In this document: one piece after another, positions 1 to 7,728 of the stretch
How the letters are laid out: every line of letters begins with the position of its first letter
Numbering within the stretch: the first letter of the stretch is position 1
Assembly: GCF_014698795.1 (NCBI RefSeq)
Contig: NZ_JACJTR010000027.1
Span: forward strand, 1 to 64,000
From: Nostoc sp. FACHB-892
Lineage (GTDB): Bacteria; Cyanobacteriota; Cyanobacteriia; Cyanobacteriales; Nostocaceae
Reading direction: 5' to 3'
DNA: 64,000 nucleotides
Notes under the pieces: model-generated
Seen by the model: the letters and a program-made list of their open reading frames with translations, nothing else
Databases searched by the model: none
Told to the model about the DNA's origin: nothing
Position numbers and translations under genes: made by a program

Positions 1-7
1 ACAAGTT

Positions 8-126
8 TTCCTGGTGTCTATTGCGCGGTGGAACCACACTGAACCCTTCCCGAACTCAGAGGTGAAACGCTGCTGCGGCCACGATAGTTTAGGGGTAGCC
101 CTACGCAAAAATAGCTCGATGCCAGG
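8..126 (+). rRNA. rrf: 5S ribosomal RNA
   Basis: This is the 5S rRNA of the large ribosomal subunit. The sequence shows the conserved core CCCGAACTCAGAGGTGAAACG, and the two ends TTCCTGGTG and GCCAGGTCT close the terminal helix. The length, about 119 nt, is normal. It should be the last gene of an rRNA operon whose 23S and 16S genes lie left of the window. A strong terminator follows at once. The boundaries are set by pairing and may be off by one or two bases. Confidence 0.93.
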
Positions 127-140
127 TCTATATATAGAAT

Positions 141-176
141 AAAAGCCTTCTCCTAAATGAGAAGGCTTTTGTTTTT
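141..176 (+). terminator. Rho-independent terminator of the rRNA operon
   Basis: AAAAGCCTTCTC and GAGAAGGCTTTT form a near-perfect stem around a short loop, followed by GTTTTT. It lies 15 bases after the 5S gene, as expected for the end of an rRNA operon. Confidence 0.88.
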
Positions 177-574
177 AAAAGATATCTAGGCAGGTGTGAA
201 AAATTTGCAGTAATAGATAACGCCAAATTGTACATACCCTGCTAGATATTGCAGAAAAGTAGGGAATGTCATTTGATGTGATTAAATATGCTGTTGATAT
301 ATTATTGGCATATGTTTTAGTGACTTGGTGAGAATACTTATTGTGTTTATTTACTTTAATATTTCTTTTACATTTTATTGTTAATTATTGCCCTAAAAGT
401 AGCTAAACTTCATATTTGAGAATATAACCTATATTTTCACTATTGCTTAGAAAAACATAATATATTGCTTCATGATTACTTAATTTAAATGTCATTACTT
501 ATACCATTGTAGTAGCAGCTTAAAAGACTGATATTAGAGAAGTAGTTTAAAAATATAGCTGGTTTGTCTACTAC
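177..574. other. AT-rich intergenic stretch, no gene seen
   Basis: About 400 very AT-rich bases between the rRNA terminator and a small ribbon-helix-helix gene. No convincing reading frame, tRNA or structured element is visible. It probably contains the promoter of the small gene downstream, but no clear -35/-10 pair can be chosen by eye. Confidence 0.5.
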
Positions 575-739
575 ATGAATAAAAAATGGGCTGCTAAACG
601 ACTTACAATCAATCTCACATCAGGTGAGGCACAAAAGCTTGAACAATACTGTTCAATGACGGGGAGACCAGCAACGGATGTGATTCGGGAGTTAATTCGC
701 TCTCTTTCTACTCAAGAGGAAAAAGTGTCTCAAACCTAG
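575..739 (+). CDS. Small ribbon-helix-helix (CopG/Arc-like) protein
   Basis: A 54-residue basic protein. An N-terminal strand-like segment (KRLTINLTSGEA) is followed by two helices (KLEQYCSMTGR and ATDVIRELIRSL), the order of a ribbon-helix-helix DNA-binding fold. Such proteins act as small repressors or as antitoxins of toxin-antitoxin pairs. No toxin gene follows it here. No strong Shine-Dalgarno sequence is seen before the ATG. It is the first gene after the rRNA operon and reads in the same direction, but the rRNA terminator separates them. The fold assignment is moderately sure; its target is unknown. Confidence 0.6.
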   Translation: MNKKWAAKRLTINLTSGEAQKLEQYCSMTGRPATDVIRELIRSLSTQEEKVSQT

Positions 740-1416
740 TAAATCATACTCAACAAAAAACAAAATCATGATAAGCACATCTCAATTCCTGAGTAAAATA
801 TAGTGTTTCACAGTTATCAGTGATTTTCCTGTAAACAGGTGCTATATGGTAGCAACTAAACACAATCCAGATGTGATTCTGTTCATTTAGTCCACAATAT
901 GGATGGCTTTGAGCTAATAGTAGTTCACCTACAAGCATCTGCTAATCTGTTCTATTTTTATCGTCTTTAGTGCCAGCGTATTCTAGGAAAATCACTAACG
1001 GAGTTCAGAGGCAGGGGCAACAGCATTCCTGCCCAAACTCCTTTAGATCGACGAATTATTCAATAATCTACGATCGCTCTTGAGAGTGGATGTATGCTCA
1101 ATCAATCTCTATTTCAGCAGTCCGTCCAATTTGGGTTTTCCATGCTAATTTCTACCCTTCTCCGTTAGGAGAAGGGTTACAAGTCGAATATTAACCGTCC
1201 AAAGTAGCGATCGCCACTCTGGAAGTAACCATAAAAAGTTTTATGTCAGTTGGGGGGCACAACATTATTTACATTGTCCATCCCATAGATCAGTAATGGC
1301 TTTGTCAGAACCTACCCTTTTGATTTACATACAGCAGTGTAGCGATCGCCTTTTTGATAGCTAAAAATCTAATGAGAGAGTGCGTAAGCGTAGGTTACCG
1401 TAGATATTACTTCTTT
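740..1416. other. Intergenic region with one perfect hairpin
   Basis: Nearly 700 bases without a credible gene; short open frames here have no family resemblance. A perfect hairpin at 1154-1177 (ACCCTTCTCC, four-base loop, GGAGAAGGGT) has the look of a dispersed Nostoc palindrome and has no T-run. A GCGTAAGCGTAGG fragment near 1381 resembles the small dispersed repeats found elsewhere in this window. Confidence 0.5.
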
Positions 1417-1608
1417 TCAATCGCGACGGAAATTTCTTTTACGTTGTTTGTGCCTTGCGACTTCTTTGCGCTTGTGTTTTTCCAAAGGTGTTTCAAAGTG
1501 ACGATGCTTTCTCATGTCTGGAAAAATACCTGCTTTAGAAACTTCCCTTTTAAAGCGACGTAAGGCTGATTCAATCCCTTCATTTTCGCCCACAAATACT
1601 TGGGTCAT
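1417..1608 (-). CDS. rpsU: 30S ribosomal protein bS21
   Basis: Small-subunit ribosomal protein of 63 residues. It has the family pattern MTQVFVGENEGIESALRRF at the start and a very basic C-terminal half (KHKRKEVARHKQRKRNFRR). An in-frame ATG lies six bases upstream, but the AGGAG ribosome-binding site abuts that first ATG and is correctly spaced (six bases) for the second, so the MTQ start is chosen. It lies downstream of an RRM protein gene on the same strand with a hairpin between them. This rbp-rpsU arrangement is known from Anabaena, where it is linked to cold-induced expression. Confidence 0.93.
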   Translation of the reverse strand: MTQVFVGENEGIESALRRFKREVSKAGIFPDMRKHRHFETPLEKHKRKEVARHKQRKRNFRRD

Positions 1609-1668
1609 TTTCATCTCCTATTTAATTGGTACTGGGCAATTTCAAGCCATCCAGTAGACCGGAGAGCA

Positions 1669-1697
1669 AAAAGGGCAGATAATGATTCTGCCCTTAA
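1669..1697 (-). terminator. Terminator or attenuator between rbp and rpsU
   Basis: Read on the minus strand, AAGGGCAGA and TCTGCCCTT form a stem around about eight bases and are followed by a run of T. It lies just after the stop of the RRM gene and before rpsU. It probably stops most transcripts after rbp, with some read-through into rpsU. Confidence 0.75.
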
Positions 1698-1728
1698 GAC
1701 GTTAGAACTTAATTTTTAATCTTAAAGC

Positions 1729-2043
1729 TTAGTAGCGTCCTCGAGAGTATCCACCACCACCGCCGCCGCGACGGTCACCACCAAAGGAACCACCTCTATC
1801 TTCCTTGGGTTTAGCCTTGTTAACTTTGAGATCACGTCCCATCCACTCAGCACCATCAAGAGCTTCAATGGCAGCTGTTTCTTCAGCTTCTGTACCCATC
1901 TCTACGAAAGCAAAACCGCGTGGACGGCCTGTTTCACGGTCAGTAGGTAACTGAACACGTTTTACAGAACCATGTTCGGCAAAAACAGAGGTGAGGTCTT
2001 CTTGTGTGACCTCGTAGGATAGATTACCTACATAAATTGACAT
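1729..2043 (-). CDS. rbp: Glycine-rich RRM RNA-binding protein (cyanobacterial Rbp)
   Basis: A 104-residue protein with one RNA recognition motif. RNP2 is IYVGNLSY near residue 3 and RNP1 is RGFAFVEM near residue 42. After about residue 82 comes a short Gly/Arg-rich tail (RRGGGGGGYSRGRY). This matches the cyanobacterial Rbp family, whose glycine-tailed members are often cold-induced and bind single-stranded RNA. rpsU follows on the same strand. The stretch upstream of the ATG to about 2160 is free of genes and could hold a long 5' leader, as known for cold-induced rbp genes; that leader is inference. Confidence 0.9.
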   Translation of the reverse strand: MSIYVGNLSYEVTQEDLTSVFAEHGSVKRVQLPTDRETGRPRGFAFVEMGTEAEETAAIEALDGAEWMGRDLKVNKAKPKEDRGGSFGGDRRGGGGGGYSRGRY

Positions 2044-2340
2044 GCGTTATCTCCAAAATCATAGGTGTGTAGAGATTTAGATTTCGGAGACAAGCTTGTT
2101 AAGACCAAAAGGAAAAAGCCTGTCAATACTAAAAACAAACGCTGTAACCGAATTTTATTCTCACTTAATTACCTTAGCACATCATTAACTTATTAACCCA
2201 TCGTAAAAGTTAGTGATCGCCTTACAGACTTCTCAAACATACTCTAGGTGATGAATTCATAGGCAGTTGCGATATTGAGTAGCAGATATTCCCCAAATAA
2301 TTGCAAAATAAATGCAGTTCGTCATTGTTACTACCTGGAA

Positions 2341-3735
2341 ATGCCGAGTACACTTGCTGAGGCACAAAATTTAATTTCTGACCTGATCGCCCGCTACTCG
2401 AAGCGTGTAGATTATCTAATGATTCGCCTTGAAGAAGCAGAAGGAACTGATATCTTGTTGCGTGGTGACAAGGTAGAAACCCTTAGTGAAGGCATCTCCA
2501 TTGGTGGACATATTCGCGCCTGTTATAAAGGTGGATGGGGTTTGAGCTGCTTTAACCAACTAGCGACAATTAAGGATCGGATAGAAGAAGCGATCGCTGC
2601 TGCGCGGATGGTTGGTGATGAAGAAACTTTACTTGCACCCATTGACCCGGTGCAAGCAGTATGCATTCTACCCCTAAAAGGCACCGATCCCCGAAAAATC
2701 CCACTCTCGAAGAAAAAACAATTGTGCGATCGCTATACTGAATTGCTCAAAAGCGTTGATCGCCGGATTACTACTACTTCGGTGCGTTACGGTGACAGCG
2801 CCCAAAAAGTGATCATTGCTACCTCAGAAGGCACTTTGATCGAGCAATCTTGGGTGGATATGGAAATGCGCTTTGCGGCTACCGCCAAAAATGGCGAAAC
2901 CGTACAAACTGGACGGGAAACTACTGGCTCTCGCAAAGCTTACGAAGATTTAACTGATTTAGATGAACAGGTCAAAAGTGCAGCTCAAAGAGCGATCGCA
3001 GCTTTATCTCTGCCATCGGTGAAAGGCAACACTTATACCGTAGTCATTGATCCAATTCTAACGGGTTTGTTTGTCCACGAAGCTTTTGGACATCTTTCTG
3101 AGGCCGATATGGCTTACGAAAACCCCGATTTGTTAGAAGTTATGACCATTGGGCGGCGGTTTGGCCCAGAAGAACTCCAAATTTTGGATGGTGCTGCTCC
3201 AGAGGGACATCGCGGAAGCTATTTTTACGATGATGAAGGCACGCCTGCTACTACTACTCAATTAATTAAAGATGGAGTTTTAGTTGGACGTTTACATTCT
3301 CGTGAAACTGCTGGCAAATTGGAGGAAGCGCCTACAGGTAACGCTCGCTGCCTCAACTATCACTTTACTCCCATTGTGCGGATGACAAATACCTGGATTG
3401 AACGGGGTAAAACACCAGTCAAAGATTTATTCACTGATATTAAAGAAGGAGTGTATGCCCGCAATTGGTTAGGTGGGATGACGAATGGAGAAATGTTCAC
3501 CTTTAGTGCTGGGGAAGCGTGGATGATTAGAAACGGCAAAATTGCTGAACCTGTAAGGGATGTAACGCTTTCGGGAAATGTATTCCAAACATTAGCGGAT
3601 ATTGAGGCAATTGGTGATGATTTTTACTGGGATGAGTCAGGCGGTTGTGGAAAAGGAGGGCAAAATGGTTTGTCAGTAGGTTGTGGTGGTCCTAGTCTAC
3701 GAATTCGAGATGTAGTGGTTGGTGGAGAAACGTAA
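2341..3735 (+). CDS. tldD: TldD/PmbA-family metalloprotease, TldD type
   Basis: A 464-residue protein of the TldD/PmbA family, which forms a metal-dependent protease processing modified peptides and antitoxins. The TldD-type zinc motif HEAFGH (HExxxH) is at about residues 246-251, so this is the catalytic subunit rather than PmbA. The C-terminus has the conserved Gly/Cys-rich end (CGKGGQNGLSVGCGGPSLRI). A longer frame from a TTG at 2275 exists; the ATG at 2341 is preferred because the added residues are unlike the family, although the ribosome-binding site is weak (CTGGAA). The partner PmbA is not in this window. Confidence 0.9.
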   Translation: MPSTLAEAQNLISDLIARYSKRVDYLMIRLEEAEGTDILLRGDKVETLSEGISIGGHIRACYKGGWGLSCFNQLATIKDRIEEAIAAARMVGDEETLLAPIDPVQAVCILPLKGTDPRKIPLSKKKQLCDRYTELLKSVDRRITTTSVRYGDSAQKVIIATSEGTLIEQSWVDMEMRFAATAKNGETVQTGRETTGSRKAYEDLTDLDEQVKSAAQRAIAALSLPSVKGNTYTVVIDPILTGLFVHEAFGHLSEADMAYENPDLLEVMTIGRRFGPEELQILDGAAPEGHRGSYFYDDEGTPATTTQLIKDGVLVGRLHSRETAGKLEEAPTGNARCLNYHFTPIVRMTNTWIERGKTPVKDLFTDIKEGVYARNWLGGMTNGEMFTFSAGEAWMIRNGKIAEPVRDVTLSGNVFQTLADIEAIGDDFYWDESGGCGKGGQNGLSVGCGGPSLRIRDVVVGGET

Positions 3736-3741
3736 ACACCC

Positions 3742-3773
3742 GCCGCGATACCCAAAATATTGGGTATCGCGGC
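3742..3773 (+). terminator. Strong hairpin after tldD
   Basis: GCCGCGATACCCA and TGGGTATCGCGGC form a perfect 13-bp stem with a six-base loop, seven bases after the tldD stop. There is no good T-run, so it may act as an mRNA 3' end stabiliser or an inefficient terminator. The rest of the gap to 4113 holds nothing recognisable. Confidence 0.65.
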
Positions 3774-4113
3774 AATTAATCAAAAAAATCAATTTGCCAG
3801 CCAGAAAGTGAAGAATACGAATTGGTTTTGCCATAACCTCTGCCAGATGAACACCACAATTGAGTATAGCGATCGCATTGCATTATTGCTTAAATTTTTA
3901 AATCCCTAAACATCCCTCCTAAGTATGAAAATAAATCACAACTCTAGATAGTAGCGCTGGTAGTTAAGGATGGCTAATCTAGACAAAGGTGATTCGATAT
4001 TCACTCCGGTTTGATTCACTACAGCAATCCTCCGTGGCGCGTGCTGGGGATTTACTGCCTGTCTGAGTAAGCTCAATAGCCTCAATTAAACGTTCCTTAA
4101 CACAGCGACAGAT

Positions 4114-4644
4114 ATGAAAGCAGATCAACTCCTGAAAAACTATGCCGCAGGTGTCAGAGACTTTACTGGTGTCAACTTGAGCGAGGTAAACTTAAGGCAA
4201 GCCGATCTCAGTGGCGTAATTTTAGATAGAGCAATTTTAGATGGAGCTAATCTGAGTCACGCTAATTTAGCCCAAGCCAGTTTGATTGAAGCAGACTTAA
4301 ATGGAGCAGATTTGAGCAATGCTAACCTCGGTGGTAGCAACTTAAGCGGAGCTATCTTGGATGGAGCTATCTTGGATGGAGCTATCTTGGATGGAGCTAA
4401 TTTGAGTCAGGCTGATTTGACGGTTGCTAAACTGATTGAAACTAACTTGACTGAAGCAGATTTGCAGGAAGCTAGTTTGATAGGAGCGAATCTAGATGGA
4501 GCCGATTTGAGTGGTGCAGACTTAACTGTAGCCGACTTATCCCAAGCAAACCTCACCCAAGCAGATTTAAACCAGACAAATTTGAGCGGAGCAAATTTGT
4601 CTGGAGCTAATATAGAAGGAACAATTCTGGATGAGAATGGGTAA
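4114..4644 (+). CDS. Pentapeptide repeat protein
   Basis: A 176-residue protein made almost wholly of A(D/N)Lxx pentapeptides, for example ANLSQADL and ADLNGADL, which fold as a right-handed four-sided beta helix. No signal peptide or membrane segment is seen, so it should be cytoplasmic. Three copies of a 15-base unit (GCTATCTTGGATGGA) at about 4351-4395 show that the array has grown by recent slippage. Function is unknown; this family is very abundant in cyanobacteria. It stands alone between tldD and a transposon relic. Confidence 0.85.
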   Translation: MKADQLLKNYAAGVRDFTGVNLSEVNLRQADLSGVILDRAILDGANLSHANLAQASLIEADLNGADLSNANLGGSNLSGAILDGAILDGAILDGANLSQADLTVAKLIETNLTEADLQEASLIGANLDGADLSGADLTVADLSQANLTQADLNQTNLSGANLSGANIEGTILDENG

Positions 4645-4676
4645 CATTTCCCGCCGCTAAATGAAGTATCGACTTT

Positions 4677-4710
4677 GACATCCTCCCCGCTGTAAACGGT
4701 CGGGGATTCC
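4677..4710. repeat. IS200/IS605-type right-end hairpin
   Basis: TCCTCCCCGCTGT to ACGGTCGGGGATTCC contains the stem CCCCG/CGGGG that lies just 3' of tnpB in IS200/IS605 elements. In active elements this hairpin is both the transposition end and part of the guide RNA made from the tnpB 3' end. Here it sits next to the relic of tnpB. Confidence 0.6.
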
Positions 4711-4716
4711 TAAACT

Positions 4717-4920
4717 TTACAATTTAGGTTTCTGTTTTTTCCCCTTACGGGTATTTCGCAACAGCCCTTGAGGTGATTCCCTTTCAGGTTTTATGTTCGC
4801 TCCACAGACTGACACGGCTTGCCCTGTCGCCAAAATATTCTTACTGGCATTTATATCTCTATCGTGATGTGTGGGCTGTGTGGCTAAGACAGCGCCCTGA
4901 AAAAGATATTTGGATTGCTC
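4717..4920 (-). pseudogene. tnpB: TnpB (RNA-guided nuclease) C-terminal relic
   Basis: On the minus strand this stretch reads HDRDINASKNILATGQAVS and continues with VCG, then a basic tail ending KKQKPKL and a stop at 4717. That is the C-terminus of TnpB, including the third RuvC Asp in the HDRDINA motif. Upstream of this only about 18 residues remain, and the usual CxxC zinc-finger cysteines just before HDRDIN are missing. Nothing further upstream reads as TnpB. It is therefore a truncated, inactive remnant of an IS605-family element. The 5' limit is uncertain. Confidence 0.75.
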
Positions 4921-5168
4921 TGAAAACTTAGAACTTCAAACTTAGAGCTTGGAACGCCGAGATCAAAATATATAACTTGTGTGTACAGATTATCCGTTTA
5001 CAAGAAAAAGTAATGTGGATATATTTTCTATAGACAAGGATACTACTTTGAAAAAGTTTGCTACAAGTAGTGTTAGAAAATTTTGGCGCTTCATGATACA
5101 TTCAGTATTTGTTTTTGCTGATGCAAAAAAACAATACTGGATGCAATCCTCACCCCCCCGCTCACAAT

Positions 5169-5198
5169 CCCCACCTTATGAGTACATTGAAGGTGGGG
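5169..5198. repeat. Perfect hairpin, possible far end of the decayed element
   Basis: CCCCACCTT and AAGGTGGGG form a perfect 9-bp stem with a 12-base loop, followed by ACTTCCGCG. This style of hairpin is common at ends of cyanobacterial IS200/IS605-related elements. With the hairpin at 4677 it may bracket a roughly 500-base internally deleted element. No gene is seen in 4921-5168. Confidence 0.4.
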
Positions 5199-5238
5199 AC
5201 TTCCGCGACACGTAAAAAAAATTGACTCTCAACTATCA

Positions 5239-6771
5239 ATGGTGAACTCTACCCTCGTCGTCACACTCTATGTCAACCCTATGACAGGGAATGATACCAA
5301 TACTGGTTCACGGTTGAGTCCGTTTAAAACGCTCACCCGTGCTTTAAAAGTAACCAGAATACTTACGAGAATTCATCTTGAATCGGGGACTTACAGCGCT
5401 GCTAATGGTGAGGTGTTCCCACTGATCGTCCCTGAAAGAGCGACAGTAGTGGGTAACGAAGCGAACAAAGGTATAGAGATTGTAATTTCCGGGAGTGGCG
5501 AGTATCAAAGCCCCAGCTTTGGTATGCAAAATATCACGCTTCTCTTACTAAATAATGCCAGTCTTTTCGGTGTAACTGTCACGAATAACTCAGTCAAAGG
5601 TACTGGTATCTGGATTGAATCGGCTGCACCTACTTTAGCTAACAATACTTTGAAGGACTGTGGGCGGGAAGGTGTATTTACCGCCGGCACTGCCAAATCA
5701 GTAATTTTAGATAACATCTTTGTGCAAAATACTGCTAGTGGGTTAGTAATGGCAGGTCATAGCCAGGGAGAAGTACTGCGGAATCTATTTGAAAGAAACC
5801 CTTTAGGCATAGTAATTAGTGACTTTGCCGCCCCTGCGATCGCAAATAACAAATTATCAGAAAATCGTACCGCGATCGCACTTTCTCGCAACGCCCAACC
5901 TGTACTGCGTCAAAATCTGATTGCTAAAAATACCCAAGGTGGTCTATTAGTCAATGGCAATGCGATCCCTGACTTAGGTAATATCGAAGATCCCGCCGAT
6001 AATATTTTTCGTGATAATAATGAATTTGATTTATATAATGCCACTACACAAAAGCTAGTTTCCGTAGGTAATCAATTAAATCCTGCTTTAGTCAAAGGTT
6101 TAGTCGAATTGATCCCAAGCAATGAAGTAGCGGTTAACACCAATTCCTGTGATGATCTAACAAAATCCCCACCGCAAAAACTCCCTACGTCTCTTCAACT
6201 AGATGGACATTGGGCAGAACCATTTATTCAGGCATTAGTGAGGATGGATTTAACTCATACTTTTGCCGATGGTAGCTACCAGCCAGATAAACCTATGACT
6301 CGCGCCCAGTATGCAACTCTGGTAACGATCGCTTTTAACCCATTTCCTAAAATCCCAGCACCTGATTTTACCGATGTACCTAAAGATTTTTGGGCTTATA
6401 GCGCTATCCAAATCGCGGCTAGTGGTGGCTTTGTTGGCGGATTTAGCGATCGTACTTTTCGCCCTGACCAAAATGTGCAACGACTACAGGTGATTGTCTC
6501 CCTAGTAAACGGGCTGGGACTACCAGCTGTTGAGAGCGATATTTTAGAAGTATATAGCGATCGCCATACCATTCCCGATTATGCCCGAAAAGCTGTTGCC
6601 ACTGCCACACAAGGAGGAATAGTTGCCAACTATCCAGATCCCCAACTACTTGCACCTTCACGTCCGGCAACACGCGCCGAAGTTGCAGCAATGGTTTATC
6701 AGGCATTAGTCGCCATTGGGCGAACATCTGCGATTAAATCAGCCTATGTGGGGTTGCATTCCAGGAGTTGA
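5239..6771 (+). CDS. DUF1565 beta-helix protein with C-terminal SLH domains
   Basis: A 510-residue protein. Residues about 8-300 start with YVNPMTGNDTNTGS and SPFKTLTRAL, the DUF1565 signature, followed by repeated N-rich turns of a right-handed parallel beta helix (carbohydrate-binding or lyase-like fold). From about residue 325 there are S-layer homology motifs (GHWAEPFIQALVRM, FADGSYQPDKPMTRAQ, DVPKDFWAYSAIQ, FSDRTFRPDQNVQR), which anchor proteins to peptidoglycan or an S-layer. No clear signal peptide is seen at the chosen start, which is odd for a surface protein; the gene may begin upstream or have lost its leader. Confidence 0.82.
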   Translation: MVNSTLVVTLYVNPMTGNDTNTGSRLSPFKTLTRALKVTRILTRIHLESGTYSAANGEVFPLIVPERATVVGNEANKGIEIVISGSGEYQSPSFGMQNITLLLLNNASLFGVTVTNNSVKGTGIWIESAAPTLANNTLKDCGREGVFTAGTAKSVILDNIFVQNTASGLVMAGHSQGEVLRNLFERNPLGIVISDFAAPAIANNKLSENRTAIALSRNAQPVLRQNLIAKNTQGGLLVNGNAIPDLGNIEDPADNIFRDNNEFDLYNATTQKLVSVGNQLNPALVKGLVELIPSNEVAVNTNSCDDLTKSPPQKLPTSLQLDGHWAEPFIQALVRMDLTHTFADGSYQPDKPMTRAQYATLVTIAFNPFPKIPAPDFTDVPKDFWAYSAIQIAASGGFVGGFSDRTFRPDQNVQRLQVIVSLVNGLGLPAVESDILEVYSDRHTIPDYARKAVATATQGGIVANYPDPQLLAPSRPATRAEVAAMVYQALVAIGRTSAIKSAYVGLHSRS

Positions 6772-6900
6772 TAAGTAAAATAGGAAACACTGCCTATTGG
6801 CTTACTAACTCATGGAAAAAAACCATGTAGTTAAAAGCACGCTAGGCTAATATGCGATGGGTGACAAATCTTAGACCTATTGCCTAAAGCTAATAGTTCC

Positions 6901-7707
6901 ATGTTAACAACACTTCCAGACACCTCTGCCAACTTAGCGATCGCCTTATTAATTAACTATAGTTTCGATCTCAGTGGCTATAGTGCCAATGAGCTAGTTG
7001 AGCGTTGGCAAACGCAATACCCGCTTAATTGGCTACACCTGGCAGTGATTGAGGCACTATATCAAGGTCGCTATAAAGCTGTTTCCGTGCAGCAAATTTT
7101 AGTATTTTGGCAGCGCCGGGATCAGGCTACATATCATTTCAACATGGAATTTGAACGGATGATTTGTAGCAAGTTTCCCCAAAGTTTAACCTCATCACCT
7201 GCTCCAGCCTTACCGCTAGCCAAGAAAAACCCTATTGTAGAGAAAGTTACGAGTCCTGAATTACCACCTGCTAAGATTCGTAACGGCTATCAAAAAAACA
7301 ACACTGCAACTCTACAACTGAAAAGTTACGAACAAAAAACATCTTTAGGTGAAGAAGGTAAGGAGGAAGCTAGGGACAATAAAACTGTCCTGAAGTCTCC
7401 CCTTTCTGGAAAATTTTCTTCTTCAGCAACGCTTCAGTTATCGTCTGCTGTCAGCCAAAGGCAAGCTTCACAAGAAATACCGCCTTCACCATTACCAATT
7501 CCTCATCAACGAAAGCCAAAACTGCTCCCACCTGCTGCTATTCATGCCCCAATCGGGCAGTTTACTCCAGAAAAAAGCGGTAGCTCTGAGTCTTTTACAT
7601 CTAAACTCAAAGCGATGTCTGGCGAAAGGAATACGCCAGTTGGGGGGAGTGGGGGGAAGAGGGGAAGGGGAGAAGAGCAGCAGGGGGAGCAAGAGTGGAA
7701 TAACTAA
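6901..7707 (+). CDS. Uncharacterised cyanobacterial protein with low-complexity tail
   Basis: A 268-residue protein from the ATG at 6901; a TTG at 6880 would add seven residues. The N-terminal ~95 residues look folded and conserved in style, with WLHLAVIEALYQGRYKAVSVQQ and YHFNMEFERMICSKFP. The rest is Pro/Ser/Lys-rich and probably disordered. The last ~25 codons run through a G-rich tract (GGSGGKRGRGEEQQGEQEW) that resembles intergenic G-tract repeats of this genome, so the C-terminus may have been extended by repeat sequence. I recognise no function. It converges on the TPR gene, only 21 bases away. Confidence 0.6.
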   Translation: MLTTLPDTSANLAIALLINYSFDLSGYSANELVERWQTQYPLNWLHLAVIEALYQGRYKAVSVQQILVFWQRRDQATYHFNMEFERMICSKFPQSLTSSPAPALPLAKKNPIVEKVTSPELPPAKIRNGYQKNNTATLQLKSYEQKTSLGEEGKEEARDNKTVLKSPLSGKFSSSATLQLSSAVSQRQASQEIPPSPLPIPHQRKPKLLPPAAIHAPIGQFTPEKSGSSESFTSKLKAMSGERNTPVGGSGGKRGRGEEQQGEQEWNN

Positions 7708-7728
7708 TGCCCAATGCCTTTTAGATTT

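Noticed and set aside
750..938. 62-codon minus-strand frame near the ribbon-helix-helix gene.
   Set aside because: No ribosome-binding site, odd composition and no family likeness.
4979..5215. 78-codon plus-strand frame.
   Set aside because: It overlaps the putative end hairpin of the decayed element, has biased composition and no recognisable domain.
5239..6771. Pectate-lyase function for the DUF1565/SLH protein.
   Set aside because: The beta-helix is clear but no lyase catalytic residues can be named, so only the fold is reported.
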